Below, one piece after another: positions 8,062-15,611 of a stretch of DNA of 16,152 bases (position 1 is the first letter of the stretch; the number at the start of each line of letters is the position of its first letter). The stretch is from contig JABFSD010001071.1 in NCBI GenBank assembly GCA_013140935.1, positions 1 through 16,152 of the forward strand, in the 5' to 3' direction. Both the position numbers and the translations under genes were made by a program. The notes beneath the pieces were generated by a model, which saw only the letters and a program-made list of their open reading frames with translations, was not told where the DNA came from and did no database searches. Origin of the DNA: Acidobacteriota bacterium (GTDB taxonomy: Bacteria > Acidobacteriota > Blastocatellia > RBC074).

Positions 8062-8192
8062 GAAGAAGAAATTCGACAGGATTTACGGGATTATCAGGAT
8101 TTACAGGATTGTTGTGAAGGTAAGGCAATGTCACCGTCGGCATCATCCTGTAAATCCTGAAAATCCCGTCAATCCTGTCGAATTTCTTCTTC
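8062..8192. repeat. Long inverted repeat, 48-bp arms, 35-base loop
   Basis: Bases 8062-8109 and 8145-8192 are reverse complements with only two mismatches over 48 bp. The arms are built from variants of a CAGGATTTA-type unit (GACAGGATT, CGGGATT, TCAGGATT, ACAGGATT). The element sits between two convergent transcription units, so a transcript from either side would form a very long hairpin. Its internal unit structure suggests an interspersed, non-coding repeat family rather than a simple terminator. Confidence 0.92.
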
Positions 8193-8202
8193 GGGCAATT
8201 GA

Positions 8203-8502
8203 TTAACCATACATCGGCAAGCCGCGATAGACGACGCTCCAGCCGCGATCTAGACTGGTCGTGATGGCGTCTTCATAAGATTTGAGTGCTTCGCCGCTGG
8301 TGTCGTATTGCTTCAGAAAAGGCTGGCCTTCGCGCGGATCGTGTTTGACGATGGCGATGATGTGCTTGCCGTTGACTTTGACCTCTGAACCTTCGAATTC
8401 GATGTCGTCCATGTCTTCGACGAGTTCGGCTTTCACAATGCCGAGAAAAGAAAACAGACTGTTCTTGGTCAAGATCGTGAGATGCGTTGATTGGTTATTC
8501 AT
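8203..8502 (-). CDS. Small soluble protein of unknown function
   Basis: I do not recognise this 99-residue acidic protein. It has no signal peptide or membrane segment. A central part (about residues 30-55, EFEGSEVKVNGKHIIAIV split by short turns) reads like a small beta-sheet, and the C-terminus ends in WSVVYRG. The ATG at 8500-8502 has an AGAAGGA ribosome-binding site about 9 bp upstream. It lies 51 bp downstream of the SpoIIM-family gene on the same strand and is probably co-transcribed with it. The long inverted repeat follows 11 bp after its stop. Confidence 0.72.
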   Translation of the reverse strand: MNNQSTHLTILTKNSLFSFLGIVKAELVEDMDDIEFEGSEVKVNGKHIIAIVKHDPREGQPFLKQYDTSGEALKSYEDAITTSLDRGWSVVYRGLPMYG

Positions 8503-8553
8503 AGGTGAAATCCTTCTTCCAGTTGTTCAACGACGCGCAGCATAGCACAGCGG

Positions 8554-9528
8554 TCACACACTTCCCTGCTGACTTTTTATGCGGCTGTCAGGTTTCATGA
8601 AATAAACCGCCAGCCCAATCGCGGTAATCAATGACACCGCAATTTTATATCCCCAATGCAGCGGCGCAGGTGAAATAAACCCTTCAATCGTTCCGGCAAT
8701 CACCAGCATCGGAACCGTACCCGCCAACAGCTTGATGGCTTGTCCGCCCTTTTCGAGCAGCGCTTCGCGTCGCGTACGTTCACCCGGCGCAAGCATTGCC
8801 CAACCCAACATCAGCCCGGCGGCTCCGGCCAAAAAGATCGCGGCGAATTCCAGCACGCCGTGCCCCGCAACGAAGCCCCAGAGCTTCTGCCTCATCTTGT
8901 ATTTGATCGCCAGCGCATTGATCGCGCCGAACTGCAACGCCGTCGGTCGCAACGCTTCAATCGTTCCTACGACCGGAATCACGCTGATAGCAAAAGTGCG
9001 CAACGTGACGCCGATATTGTTCGCCATGATTTGCGCCGCGCCGACAGGAGCGTAATTGTTCAGCGCCTTCCACCATTCGCGTCCGGTTTTCACATCGTTG
9101 ATGGCGGATGAATTCAGATAACAAAACTCCGCGAAGTCATCATTGCGCCACGTAGCCGCGCCCGAAAAAATCGCTAGCGCCACAAAGACCGCCATCACCG
9201 TCACCGTGTAACGTTTCGTCGCGCGCACCGTCGCGGGAAACTCATCGCGGAAAAATTCTTTGATCGCGCTGAAGCCCTTCCCTTCGGCGCGATAAATCAA
9301 TCCGTGCGAATGAATCACCAGATTGTTGAGATAACTTATCAAGCGCGTATCGCGCGACTCGACCCGCGCAATCGCCAGATCAGAAGCCGCACGCCGATAG
9401 CTGCGCCCTAACTCGCGGACTTCGTGCCGCGCGAGCAATCGCAAGCCGCGCGTGCTGCGAGCTTGCGCGGTCAACTCTTCCAACCGTCGCCAATTCTCTT
9501 TTCGTTTTTCGATGAAGTTATCCGGCAT
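8554..9528 (-). CDS. SpoIIM family (DUF95) membrane protein
   Basis: An integral membrane protein of 324 residues belonging to the stage II sporulation protein M family. An N-terminal cytoplasmic, charged, helical region (1-100) precedes about five membrane segments (about 106-126, 170-190, 218-246, 264-286, 293-311). The diagnostic block is HGVLE (223-227), followed by FLAGAAGLMLG, APGERTRREAL and LVIAGTIEGFISP. In Bacillus, SpoIIM acts in septal peptidoglycan remodelling with SpoIID/SpoIIP. Homologues are common in non-sporulating bacteria, where their role is unclear. None of the usual neighbours of that group (RDD, MoxR or DUF58 genes) is here, and nothing in the window suggests sporulation. 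The ATG at 9526-9528 has only a weak ribosome-binding site. A 99-residue unknown follows on the same strand. Confidence 0.9.
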   Translation of the reverse strand: MPDNFIEKRKENWRRLEELTAQARSTRGLRLLARHEVRELGRSYRRAASDLAIARVESRDTRLISYLNNLVIHSHGLIYRAEGKGFSAIKEFFRDEFPATVRATKRYTVTVMAVFVALAIFSGAATWRNDDFAEFCYLNSSAINDVKTGREWWKALNNYAPVGAAQIMANNIGVTLRTFAISVIPVVGTIEALRPTALQFGAINALAIKYKMRQKLWGFVAGHGVLEFAAIFLAGAAGLMLGWAMLAPGERTRREALLEKGGQAIKLLAGTVPMLVIAGTIEGFISPAPLHWGYKIAVSLITAIGLAVYFMKPDSRIKSQQGSV

Positions 9529-9759
9529 CGCTGCGCCATCTTACGACGTTGAGGGTTCAGTCAAAAGGAATCAATCACTTTAACGCGTTTTCGTCTATCG
9601 CCTCGACAACACAACCGGTGTTGATTATCTTGCGCGTAATAAAAACGATAAATCGCCTCATTCTTTTGGCTTATGAACCGTCAGACGTTTAAGCGAACGG
9701 TAACGAGCGCGTTTCATCATTACTTCGTCATTCAAACACAACACAAGGAGTCGTCATCT
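9529..9759. promoter_or_regulatory. Divergent promoter region of SpoIIM-family gene and pckA
   Basis: AT-richer spacer between divergent genes. CAACAC (9607-9612) pairs with GTGTTG (9618-9623), giving a small hairpin about 140 bp upstream of pckA. It could be an operator. A run of A/T-rich hexamers (TTGATT at 9621, GATAAA at 9647) follows, but the spacing is poor, so I do not define a promoter. Confidence 0.4.
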
Positions 9760-11391
9760 ATGGATCCCCGTCCCGTCAAAGCACCGAGCCAGTCTGGCTG
9801 GAATCCCAGTTCTTTTGGTTTGGATAAACAAGGCATCAAGGTGCAGCACGCTTATTGGAATCTGTCAGCCGGCGAAATTTACGAACACGTCATGCGCCGC
9901 AACGAAGGCCAGGTAGCACATCTAGGCCCACTCGTCGTCAACACCGGACAACACACCGGACGTTCGCCCAACGATAAATTCATCGTGCGCGAAGCCTCGT
10001 CAGAAAAGCACGTTTGGTGGGGCAAGGTGAACCGCGAAATCTCAGCAGAAAATTTCGAGCGCATTTATCAAAAAGTGTTGGCGCACATCGCACAACGCGA
10101 GATGTACGTGCAGGATTGCTTTGCCGGAGCCGCGCCCGAATATCGCGTACCGATTCGCGTCGTAACCGAATATGCCTGGCACAGTTTGTTCGCGCGCCAC
10201 ATGTTCGTGCGGCCTGACTGGGAAACCCAAGCCAGCCATCACACGCCGGAATTCACCGTCATCAATACGCCCAGCTTGATGGCTGACCCGGCGACTGACG
10301 GCACAACTTCGGGTACGTTCATCCTGATGAATTTCGCGCGCAAGGTGATCTTGATCGGCGGGACGAGTTACGCGGGCGAGACGAAAAAATCCATCTTCAC
10401 GTTGTTGAATTATTTGCTGCCGTTGCGCAATACGCTCTCGATGCACTGTTCGGCGAACATCGGCAAGGGCGGCGATACGGCGATCTTTTTCGGCTTGTCG
10501 GGTACTGGCAAGACTACGTTATCGGCTGACCCCGAACGCCGCCTGATCGGCGACGACGAACACGGCTGGTCTGACACCGGCGTATTCAATTTTGAAGGCG
10601 GCTGTTACGCCAAAGTCATCAACCTCTCGCCCGAAGCCGAACCGGATATTTATGCCTGCACGCGGCGGTTCGGCACCGTGCTCGAAAACGTAGTGATGGA
10701 TCAAACCACACGGCGCCTCGATCTCGACAGCAACGCGCTGACTGAAAATACGCGCGCGGCCTATCCGATTTCATACATCCCAAACTATGAACCGAGCGGA
10801 CAAGGCGGGCATCCGAGCAACATCATCATGCTCACCGCCGATGCCTTTGGCGTGCTGCCTCCGATTGCGAAGCTCACGCCCGAACAGGCGATGTACCATT
10901 TCATTTCGGGCTACACGGCAAAAGTGGCTGGCACGGAAAAAGGCTTGGGCAAAGAACCTTCGGCGACGTTCTCGACCTGCTTTGGCGCACCTTTCATGGT
11001 TCATCATCCGGGTGTGTATGCCGAGTTGCTGCGCGAACGCATCGCCAAACACAACGCGACTTGCTGGCTGGTCAATACTGGTTGGTCGGGCGGCCCTTAC
11101 GGCGAAGGCCAACGGATGAAGATCGCTTACACCCGCGCGATGGTACGCGCTGCGCTCGACGGCAGCCTCAATCAAGTGGCGACCGAAGCCGATCCGATCT
11201 TCGGCGTTCATGTACCGGTCAGTTGTCCGGGCGTGCCGAACGAAGTGCTAAAACCGCGCAACACCTGGCGCGACGCAGCGGCTTATGACGCGAAAGCCAA
11301 TCATCTGGCGGGCTTGTTTCAAAAGAACTTCAAACAGTTCGAGGCGGGCGTGTCGGATGCGGTGAAAGCGGCCGGGCCGAAAACTGAGTAA
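9760..11391 (+). CDS. pckA: Phosphoenolpyruvate carboxykinase (ATP)
   Basis: A cytosolic enzyme that converts oxaloacetate plus ATP to phosphoenolpyruvate, CO2 and ADP, the committing step of gluconeogenesis from TCA-cycle intermediates. It has 543 residues, matching the ATP-dependent family (E. coli has 540). Visible signatures are [10 protein letters not shown] (substrate-binding Arg68), YAGETKKS (Lys210, metal/substrate), MHCSAN (His229, Mn2+ ligand), the P-loop GLSGTGKTT (Lys251), the metal motif LIGDDEHGW (Asp266) and [12 protein letters not shown]. Offsets from the E. coli active-site residues are a constant three. I chose the ATG at 9760 because AAGGAG lies 9 bp upstream. The 29-codon in-frame extension to 9673 shows no family similarity. 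It is monocistronic, with a strong terminator. A decayed copy of its last codons occurs at 15861-15995. Confidence 0.97.
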   Translation: MDPRPVKAPSQSGWNPSSFGLDKQGIKVQHAYWNLSAGEIYEHVMRRNEGQVAHLGPLVVNTGQHTGRSPNDKFIVREASSEKHVWWGKVNREISAENFERIYQKVLAHIAQREMYVQDCFAGAAPEYRVPIRVVTEYAWHSLFARHMFVRPDWETQASHHTPEFTVINTPSLMADPATDGTTSGTFILMNFARKVILIGGTSYAGETKKSIFTLLNYLLPLRNTLSMHCSANIGKGGDTAIFFGLSGTGKTTLSADPERRLIGDDEHGWSDTGVFNFEGGCYAKVINLSPEAEPDIYACTRRFGTVLENVVMDQTTRRLDLDSNALTENTRAAYPISYIPNYEPSGQGGHPSNIIMLTADAFGVLPPIAKLTPEQAMYHFISGYTAKVAGTEKGLGKEPSATFSTCFGAPFMVHHPGVYAELLRERIAKHNATCWLVNTGWSGGPYGEGQRMKIAYTRAMVRAALDGSLNQVATEADPIFGVHVPVSCPGVPNEVLKPRNTWRDAAAYDAKANHLAGLFQKNFKQFEAGVSDAVKAAGPKTE

Positions 11392-11407
11392 CAAATTGTA
11401 GCTTCCC

Positions 11408-11463
11408 AAAAAAGCAAAGCGCCGAACGATTTTCAAAGGGATCGTTCGGCGCTTCGCTTTTTT
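11408..11463. terminator. Bidirectional terminator between pckA and the Kelch-like gene
   Basis: Bases 11408-11430 pair with 11441-11463 over 23 bp with one mismatch, around a 10-base loop. The GC-rich core (GCGCCGAACGAT) is flanked by A6 and T6 runs, so it works for pckA on the plus strand and for the convergent gene ending at 11474 on the minus strand. Confidence 0.93.
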
Positions 11464-11473
11464 GAGTGTGTCG

Positions 11474-13363
11474 CTAATCGCGTAAAGCGATTTCCACCGG
11501 ATTAGCGAGTTTGCCGTCTGCCAGCACCTGCACTACCTGCCTGCCCTTGAGTGCAGGCGGGATTTGAATGTTCATCTGGTCAAGTCCGAAAAACGTACCC
11601 TGCGCTCCCGCGTAAGGAACCTGCATCGCCGTGTCGTTGCAATAAACCGATACGCCTTCTTTCAATCTGCCATTGGCGGCTGCGCGATTGCGCCACCCCG
11701 TGCCGTATAAAACCAAGAACAACACTTCATCCTCCGCCGGTGGACGCGCGGGAACTAGCACGAGCTTGCCGTTCTCAAGCGTCGTCACAGGTTCATAACG
11801 CCCCATCGAACCATCTCTTTTAGCACGATAAAAGAGTGCCGCCGCCGCGCCGCGTCCCGAAGCATCCGCCGTCAACACGTCCGGCGCAGTTCTTACGACC
11901 GTGATTGGTGTGCATTTCGTTTGTTGCGCTTGGGTCAAACACAGCAAGGCTCTCCCCTCAATGCCTTCCTGATCGGGCAATACGGCGTTAATTTGGGTTG
12001 GAGAAGCATAAATCATCCGTACCGGCAATTTTTCTTTGGTGGTGGTCAGCAATGACATTTCCGGCACGCCTTGGCCTTCGACCATCTTGTCGCCGAACAG
12101 CGTGATTAACGAACCGCGCGCAAACGGTTTAATGGCGTAGCTGCCTGAACTGGTAACTACCGCATTTAATGGGTTATCTGCCTGATTAGCATAACGATAA
12201 TCGAGGCCCCAAAAATCGCCATTCGCCAAAGGGATAGCTCCACGCGGCTCTTTGGGAGTCGCAAGGTAAGTTACTGACTGATTATGGACGTTATAGATGC
12301 GGTCTTTATTTTCGGGATATATATCTCTGCCACTCACCAAAATCTCGCCCCAGTCACTGGGTGCCATTGTAATTAACGGTTCGCTGGTTTCGGTCAGCGG
12401 CGTAATCTCAAAACCGGTCGTTAACCCTTTATCAAGATCAAGATAAGTCAAATAACTTTTGGGCGACGAATTAGTGTCAAAATAGTAACCCACTAATTGA
12501 TTGCCTAGCATACTGGATTGAAATGATGGCGATGGGAGCAATACCCAGTACAAGAACTTCTTTGGGTCAGGCCAGGTTATTTGCGTCCACTGTTTGGCAA
12601 CCGGGTCGAAAATTCCCAACACTGGAGCAGCATCTACGACTCCCATCCCCGTCTGTTCATATAAGTGTGAAGATAACAAAACCCTTCCATCCCCCAGCAA
12701 GCTCAGAACGTAAATTCGGATTCCTGAATGGAGAGGTGGATTAGGAACTCGTTCAATTTGTCCAGTTTTCCAGTCCAGTATGATTGATGAATCAACGCCC
12801 CCCGACTGTCGCGAAATAATTAATAGACGTGCGTCAGGTAAAAGAATACTGACCGGTGGTACCAATAATGCACTGTACATCGCTCTCCAATTATAATCTG
12901 GCGTGGCGATTCGTTCGGAGCGATTGTTATAAGGGTCGTAAATCTCCGCACTTTGCACGGCGCTGATGGGATACCCGCTTGAATCAGGTATCCCATTATA
13001 GCCCCCGGCCATCAGCACACGGCCATCCGGCAATAGACTCATAACCTGTAACCGTCGTGCTTCCGCCAACGGCGCAGCCTGCTTCCAAGCACTGGTTCGC
13101 GGGTCGAAAATCGCCGTTTCCGCGCTTGGCACAAACTTAGCAGACGCATCTATAACTGTCGCACCCGCACAATAAATGCGTCCGTCCAGCAACCTCAAAC
13201 AACCGGAAAACCCAAGAATTTTTCCGCTTGCCACATTTGGATAGATGTCGTGAGAGACCGTCTCAAAAGCAGGCCATTTGCTTTGCGCAGCTATCAGACA
13301 CGAACACAAAACGTTCAAAAAAACGGACGCAATCAATTGTCCCCACCTCGTCGTTTCTTTCAT
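11474..13363 (-). CDS. Secreted Kelch-like beta-propeller protein with TIGR03437-type C-terminus
   Basis: An exported protein of 629 residues with a signal peptide (about 1-26, hydrophobic core then AAQS). Residues about 30-400 contain repeated Kelch/galactose-oxidase-like blades, for example LLPDGRVLMAGGYNG, SAEIYDP and LLGDGRVLLSS. This implies a beta-propeller for binding rather than catalysis. From about residue 405 to the end it matches the acidobacterial 'Solibacter uncharacterized C-terminal domain' pattern: FARGSLITLFGDKM, YASPTQINAVLP, FLVLYGTGWRNR, then GLDQMNIQIPPALKG and a final ADGKLANPVEI. That domain type is the best taxonomic clue in the window. Its function is unknown; a C-terminal surface or sorting role is a guess. 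The ATG at 13361-13363 has a GAGGCGG site upstream. It converges on pckA across a shared terminator. Confidence 0.85.
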   Translation of the reverse strand: MKETTRWGQLIASVFLNVLCSCLIAAQSKWPAFETVSHDIYPNVASGKILGFSGCLRLLDGRIYCAGATVIDASAKFVPSAETAIFDPRTSAWKQAAPLAEARRLQVMSLLPDGRVLMAGGYNGIPDSSGYPISAVQSAEIYDPYNNRSERIATPDYNWRAMYSALLVPPVSILLPDARLLIISRQSGGVDSSIILDWKTGQIERVPNPPLHSGIRIYVLSLLGDGRVLLSSHLYEQTGMGVVDAAPVLGIFDPVAKQWTQITWPDPKKFLYWVLLPSPSFQSSMLGNQLVGYYFDTNSSPKSYLTYLDLDKGLTTGFEITPLTETSEPLITMAPSDWGEILVSGRDIYPENKDRIYNVHNQSVTYLATPKEPRGAIPLANGDFWGLDYRYANQADNPLNAVVTSSGSYAIKPFARGSLITLFGDKMVEGQGVPEMSLLTTTKEKLPVRMIYASPTQINAVLPDQEGIEGRALLCLTQAQQTKCTPITVVRTAPDVLTADASGRGAAAALFYRAKRDGSMGRYEPVTTLENGKLVLVPARPPAEDEVLFLVLYGTGWRNRAAANGRLKEGVSVYCNDTAMQVPYAGAQGTFFGLDQMNIQIPPALKGRQVVQVLADGKLANPVEIALRD

Positions 13364-13417
13364 TTACTTATACCGCCTCTTTTCCAAATTAATTTGCTCT
13401 TTGCCCAAAGTAGCAAA

Positions 13418-13451
13418 TTTTCTGCCGCACAAATACTTGTACGGCAGAAAA
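13418..13451 (-). terminator. Terminator of the 412-residue secreted protein gene
   Basis: TTTTCTGCCG (13418-13427) pairs with CGGCAGAAAA (13442-13451). An inner ACAA/TTGT extends the stem after one mismatch. On the minus strand the stem is followed by a T-rich run, and it lies just past that gene's stop and before the Kelch-like gene's start. Confidence 0.75.
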
Positions 13452-13477
13452 CTCTCTATTCCAAGCGGTCTTTTGAT

Positions 13478-14716
13478 TTAGTTTCCGTGGCCAAAAGCAA
13501 CGGACAAATTTTGCGCCGCAAGGTCACTAACTCCAAACCTAGCAGTAATTGCGTAGCGACCATGGGGCAGCGTGTTAAGTGGTACATTCCACTGTTCCTG
13601 TCCAAGAAATACTTCTCCAATGTAAGTTGGGTTTATCGCGTATTGCACATTAGCGCCAATCTTGAAACCCACATTTTGCCCAGTAACGGGATTGTTGGTG
13701 ATCGGGCAAGCAGGTTGCGCCGGATAAAACGGAGGCGTCGTAGTATTCGCAGGAACGTTACATTGCATGTTTTCAGCGCCCGTTGTGTAAATGACTAAAA
13801 AGTTAGGCTGCCCGCCAGTAGTAACTGGGCATAAATTAGGATTACTATTGCAGGTTGAAAGTGGAGTAAGTGCCCCTGTATTCCACTTGAAATGAAACCC
13901 TGCTGGAGCCCCATATCCGCTTCCATCTTCGGTAAAGAGCCCTGGTGTCCTGAGGTTCATTCCTGTAAATATGAAGAAATTAGGAAAAGCAGGAAGAGAC
14001 GTGTTAGCCGCGTAGAAAGGGGTTCCTAGAGGAGCCATCACATTAAATGAGACGTTAGATTGGCTTGTAACTCCAGTACACTGCCCGAACTGCTCGCCCT
14101 TTGTAGCTATATTGCTCCCTGGCACATACGCGTTGATTTGATAATATCCCCCTAAGTCAAATACACCCAAAATCGCCGTATCTTTGGCGGTTGGTGACGT
14201 AGTGGTGCATGTATCAAATCGAAGTTTGAACCCATCGCTAAGGACTGTTTTCCACGGGCTAAAAGCCCCTAAATCAGTAGTCGGCTGGGGGCTGACATAG
14301 GCAGTCACGAATTGCCCATCCGTGCAGCGATTTGATTGACCGGCAGTGGAATTAAGGCAATGTAGCTGAGTTGCTGTATTGACGATTGAAGCCGATGGTG
14401 TAGGGGTAGCCATCGCCGAGGCAATCCCGCCAGACCCCCGGGCAGATTTAAGGCGGGCAGCTTCTTGCGATTCGTGAAGGCGTTGCTCAAATGCCTCATT
14501 GCGAATGGGGCGATTCAGCTTTGTAATTTCAAGAAACATCTTTTCAGTCATGCGCGGAATTTTTACATCATCTGATTGCGCCAATGCCATAATTGGCATC
14601 AGTGAAAGGGCTACGAAAAGTAACAATAACTTATTCGCGTAACATCCTCTTTTGGTTGCAAAACCGCGAACTGACAGCAGTGAAAATGCGCTGTGTTGGT
14701 AACGTGATGTGGTCAT
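13478..14716 (-). CDS. Secreted protein of unknown family, Cys-containing
   Basis: I do not recognise this 412-residue protein. A long polar/basic N-terminus (1-29) precedes a hydrophobic core (30-44) and an ALA-Q cleavage site near residue 46. This is an unusually long n-region, so either the signal peptide is extended or translation starts later. A charged helical stretch follows (about 50-95), then a Ser/Thr/Pro-rich section, then beta-rich sequence rich in Gly, Asn, Pro and aromatic residues with scattered cysteines (for example in QLHCLNS, NRCTDG, DTCTTT, GQCTG, NPNLCP, MQCNVP, PACP). The cysteines are probably disulphide-bonded. The ATG at 14716 has a strong AAGGAG site. The longer open frame to 14887 lies in the leader and lacks such a site. 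The DNA looks more AT-rich and less codon-biased than pckA or the S9 gene, which suggests recent acquisition. No enzymatic motif was seen. Confidence 0.7.
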   Translation of the reverse strand: MTTSRYQHSAFSLLSVRGFATKRGCYANKLLLLFVALSLMPIMALAQSDDVKIPRMTEKMFLEITKLNRPIRNEAFEQRLHESQEAARLKSARGSGGIASAMATPTPSASIVNTATQLHCLNSTAGQSNRCTDGQFVTAYVSPQPTTDLGAFSPWKTVLSDGFKLRFDTCTTTSPTAKDTAILGVFDLGGYYQINAYVPGSNIATKGEQFGQCTGVTSQSNVSFNVMAPLGTPFYAANTSLPAFPNFFIFTGMNLRTPGLFTEDGSGYGAPAGFHFKWNTGALTPLSTCNSNPNLCPVTTGGQPNFLVIYTTGAENMQCNVPANTTTPPFYPAQPACPITNNPVTGQNVGFKIGANVQYAINPTYIGEVFLGQEQWNVPLNTLPHGRYAITARFGVSDLAAQNLSVAFGHGN

Positions 14717-14943
14717 GGTAATTCTCCTTTTAGAATTCTTTTCGTTTGAGTTAATGCCGCAGCATTCGCGGCGGCACAGTTTGCATGAGGGAGTAGGGGG
14801 AAAAGAACCTGGGGCACCGGGAAAACCGGTAGGCGTTGCGGTGGAGAAAATCGCGCTTAATTTCAGGCAGAAGGGATGATTCCACAAAAAAGCGATCTCG
14901 CCATAACTGTTGGGTGTGACGGGCGAAACCTTAGCCGAACCAG
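14717..14943 (-). promoter_or_regulatory. Leader/promoter region of the 412-residue secreted protein
   Basis: About 227 bp precede the start codon on the minus strand. Two short hairpins are visible: GCCGC/GCGGC (14756-14772) and ACCGG/CCGGT around GAAAA (14816-14830). AGAATTCT lies next to the ribosome-binding site. I recognise no known riboswitch and cannot place a promoter with confidence. Confidence 0.35.
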
Positions 14944-15071
14944 CTAGCAGCCTGTCGGAGAAGTCGGAAAGGGCGCAATCGGTTGACGAAGAATCAACAA
15001 CTTACGAGCAGTCTTGGGTATGTGACCCCGCCTTTTCGGACAGAAAACCGGGTTCTCCGACAGGCTGCTAG
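14944..15071. mobile_element. 128-bp MITE-like element with 19-bp perfect terminal inverted repeats
   Basis: CTAGCAGCCTGTCGGAGAA (14944-14962) is exactly mirrored at 15053-15071. The outer CTAG on both sides could be a 4-bp target duplication, leaving 15-bp terminal repeats that begin CAGCCTGTC. The interior has no ORF and folds further: TCGGAAAGGGCG is roughly complementary to CGCCTTTTCGGA, and GTTGA/TCAAC forms a small central hairpin. This is the anatomy of a miniature inverted-repeat transposable element mobilised in trans by a transposase not in the window. It lies 23 bp beyond the AraC-type gene's stop codon. Confidence 0.82.
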
Positions 15072-15082
15072 GCAATGCTAGA

Positions 15083-15115
15083 GACATTTCCGGCTATCTT
15101 GCGACATTTCCGGCT
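15083..15115. repeat. 13-bp direct repeat spanning the AraC-type gene's stop
   Basis: GACATTTCCGGCT occurs at 15083-15095 and 15103-15115 with a 20-bp period, overlapping the last codons and stop of the regulator. It may mark a small duplication or insertion scar beside the MITE-like element. Confidence 0.6.
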
Positions 15116-15453
15116 GCGTTGTCGCGATACTCAGAAGGGTTGATGCCATGTTTCTTCTTGAAAGCGCGACGGAGCTTCAATTCATTCGAGAATCCGACTT
15201 TGATTGCGATCTTGCTCAGGTTCAACTCTGTCGTTTCGAGCAGTCGCCTAACGTGATGTAATCTGATTTCACAAAGATATTCCCGCAAACCCGCACCGAC
15301 TTGATCTCGGAACAAATGACGGAAGCGTTCTTCTGTAAGCTTGAAACGCTTGCCCAGTTTTTTGTATCCCCAACCCTTAGCGAATTTGTCGCGAAGCAAA
15401 GGAAGGGTCAGCCTGATGCGCCGGTCTGAAACCGTCGCTAAAAACTCTTCCAT
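15094..15453 (-). CDS. AraC-family single-domain transcriptional regulator (possibly phase-variable)
   Basis: A DNA-binding protein consisting almost only of the AraC-type double helix-turn-helix domain. The first ATG-started form has 119 residues. The first HTH is around 31-51 and the second around 79-100, with the family signature GFSNELKLRRAFKKKHG then INPSEYR (87-110). No effector-binding domain is present. The ATG at 15453 has no good ribosome-binding site. The frame stays open upstream, through protein-like codons (IDTLEQLLNAAIS) and then through a CCAAA pentanucleotide array, to a stop at 15607-15609, with no ATG, GTG or TTG in this frame. A strong GGAAGGAG site (15584-15591) followed by GTG (15578) and ATG (15571) lies on the far side of the array, but both starts are out of frame at the present repeat number. 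The true N-terminus probably depends on array length. Targets are unknown. Confidence 0.85.
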   Translation of the reverse strand: MEEFLATVSDRRIRLTLPLLRDKFAKGWGYKKLGKRFKLTEERFRHLFRDQVGAGLREYLCEIRLHHVRRLLETTELNLSKIAIKVGFSNELKLRRAFKKKHGINPSEYRDNAAGNVAR

Positions 15454-15491
15454 CGAAATCGCTGCGTTTAGTAACTGCTCAAGTGTATCAA

Positions 15492-15564
15492 TTGGTTTGG
15501 TTTGGTTTGGTTTGGTTTGGTTTGGTTTGGTTTGGTTTGGTTTGGTTTGGTTTGGTTTGGTTTG
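15492..15564. repeat. Pentanucleotide array (TTTGG)14.6
   Basis: TTGG (15492-15495), thirteen perfect TTTGG units (15496-15560) and TTTG (15561-15564): 73 bp without a single interruption. On the coding strand it reads CCAAA and encodes Pro-Asn-Gln-Thr-Lys repeats in every frame, with no stop codon. Perfect short arrays of a unit not divisible by three mutate by slippage and shift the downstream frame. Confidence 0.97.
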
Positions 15565-15568
15565 TTGA

Positions 15569-15591
15569 CATGAGACACAGTGGCTCCTTCC
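15569..15591 (-). promoter_or_regulatory. Ribosome-binding site and GTG/ATG starts upstream of the repeat array
   Basis: GGAAGGAG (15584-15591) is followed at 5 bases by GTG (top base 15578) and at 12 bases by ATG (top base 15571). At the present array length the ATG frame stops after 27 codons and the GTG frame after 36, both just past the array. A weak -10-like TATAGC (15606-15611) lies 15 bp upstream of the ribosome-binding site, with no clear -35. Confidence 0.65.
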
Positions 15592-15611
15592 GAAAATTTT
15601 GTTGAGCTATA

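Noticed and set aside
9673..9759. 29-codon extension of PEP carboxykinase
   Set aside because: No ribosome-binding site at the upstream ATG and no family similarity, whereas AAGGAG precedes the ATG at 9760.
10042..10446. Long antisense ORFs inside pckA, the S9 gene and others
   Set aside because: They lie fully opposite strongly supported genes and show no family features. GC-rich coding DNA commonly leaves such frames open.
14717..14887. 57-codon N-terminal extension of the 412-residue secreted protein
   Set aside because: It would bury the signal peptide, and the strong ribosome-binding site is at the later ATG. Pro/Cys-rich translation looks like leader sequence read by chance.
14756..14940. 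Riboswitch in the leader of the secreted protein
   Set aside because: Only two short hairpins are visible and no conserved core of a riboswitch class that I know could be matched on either strand.
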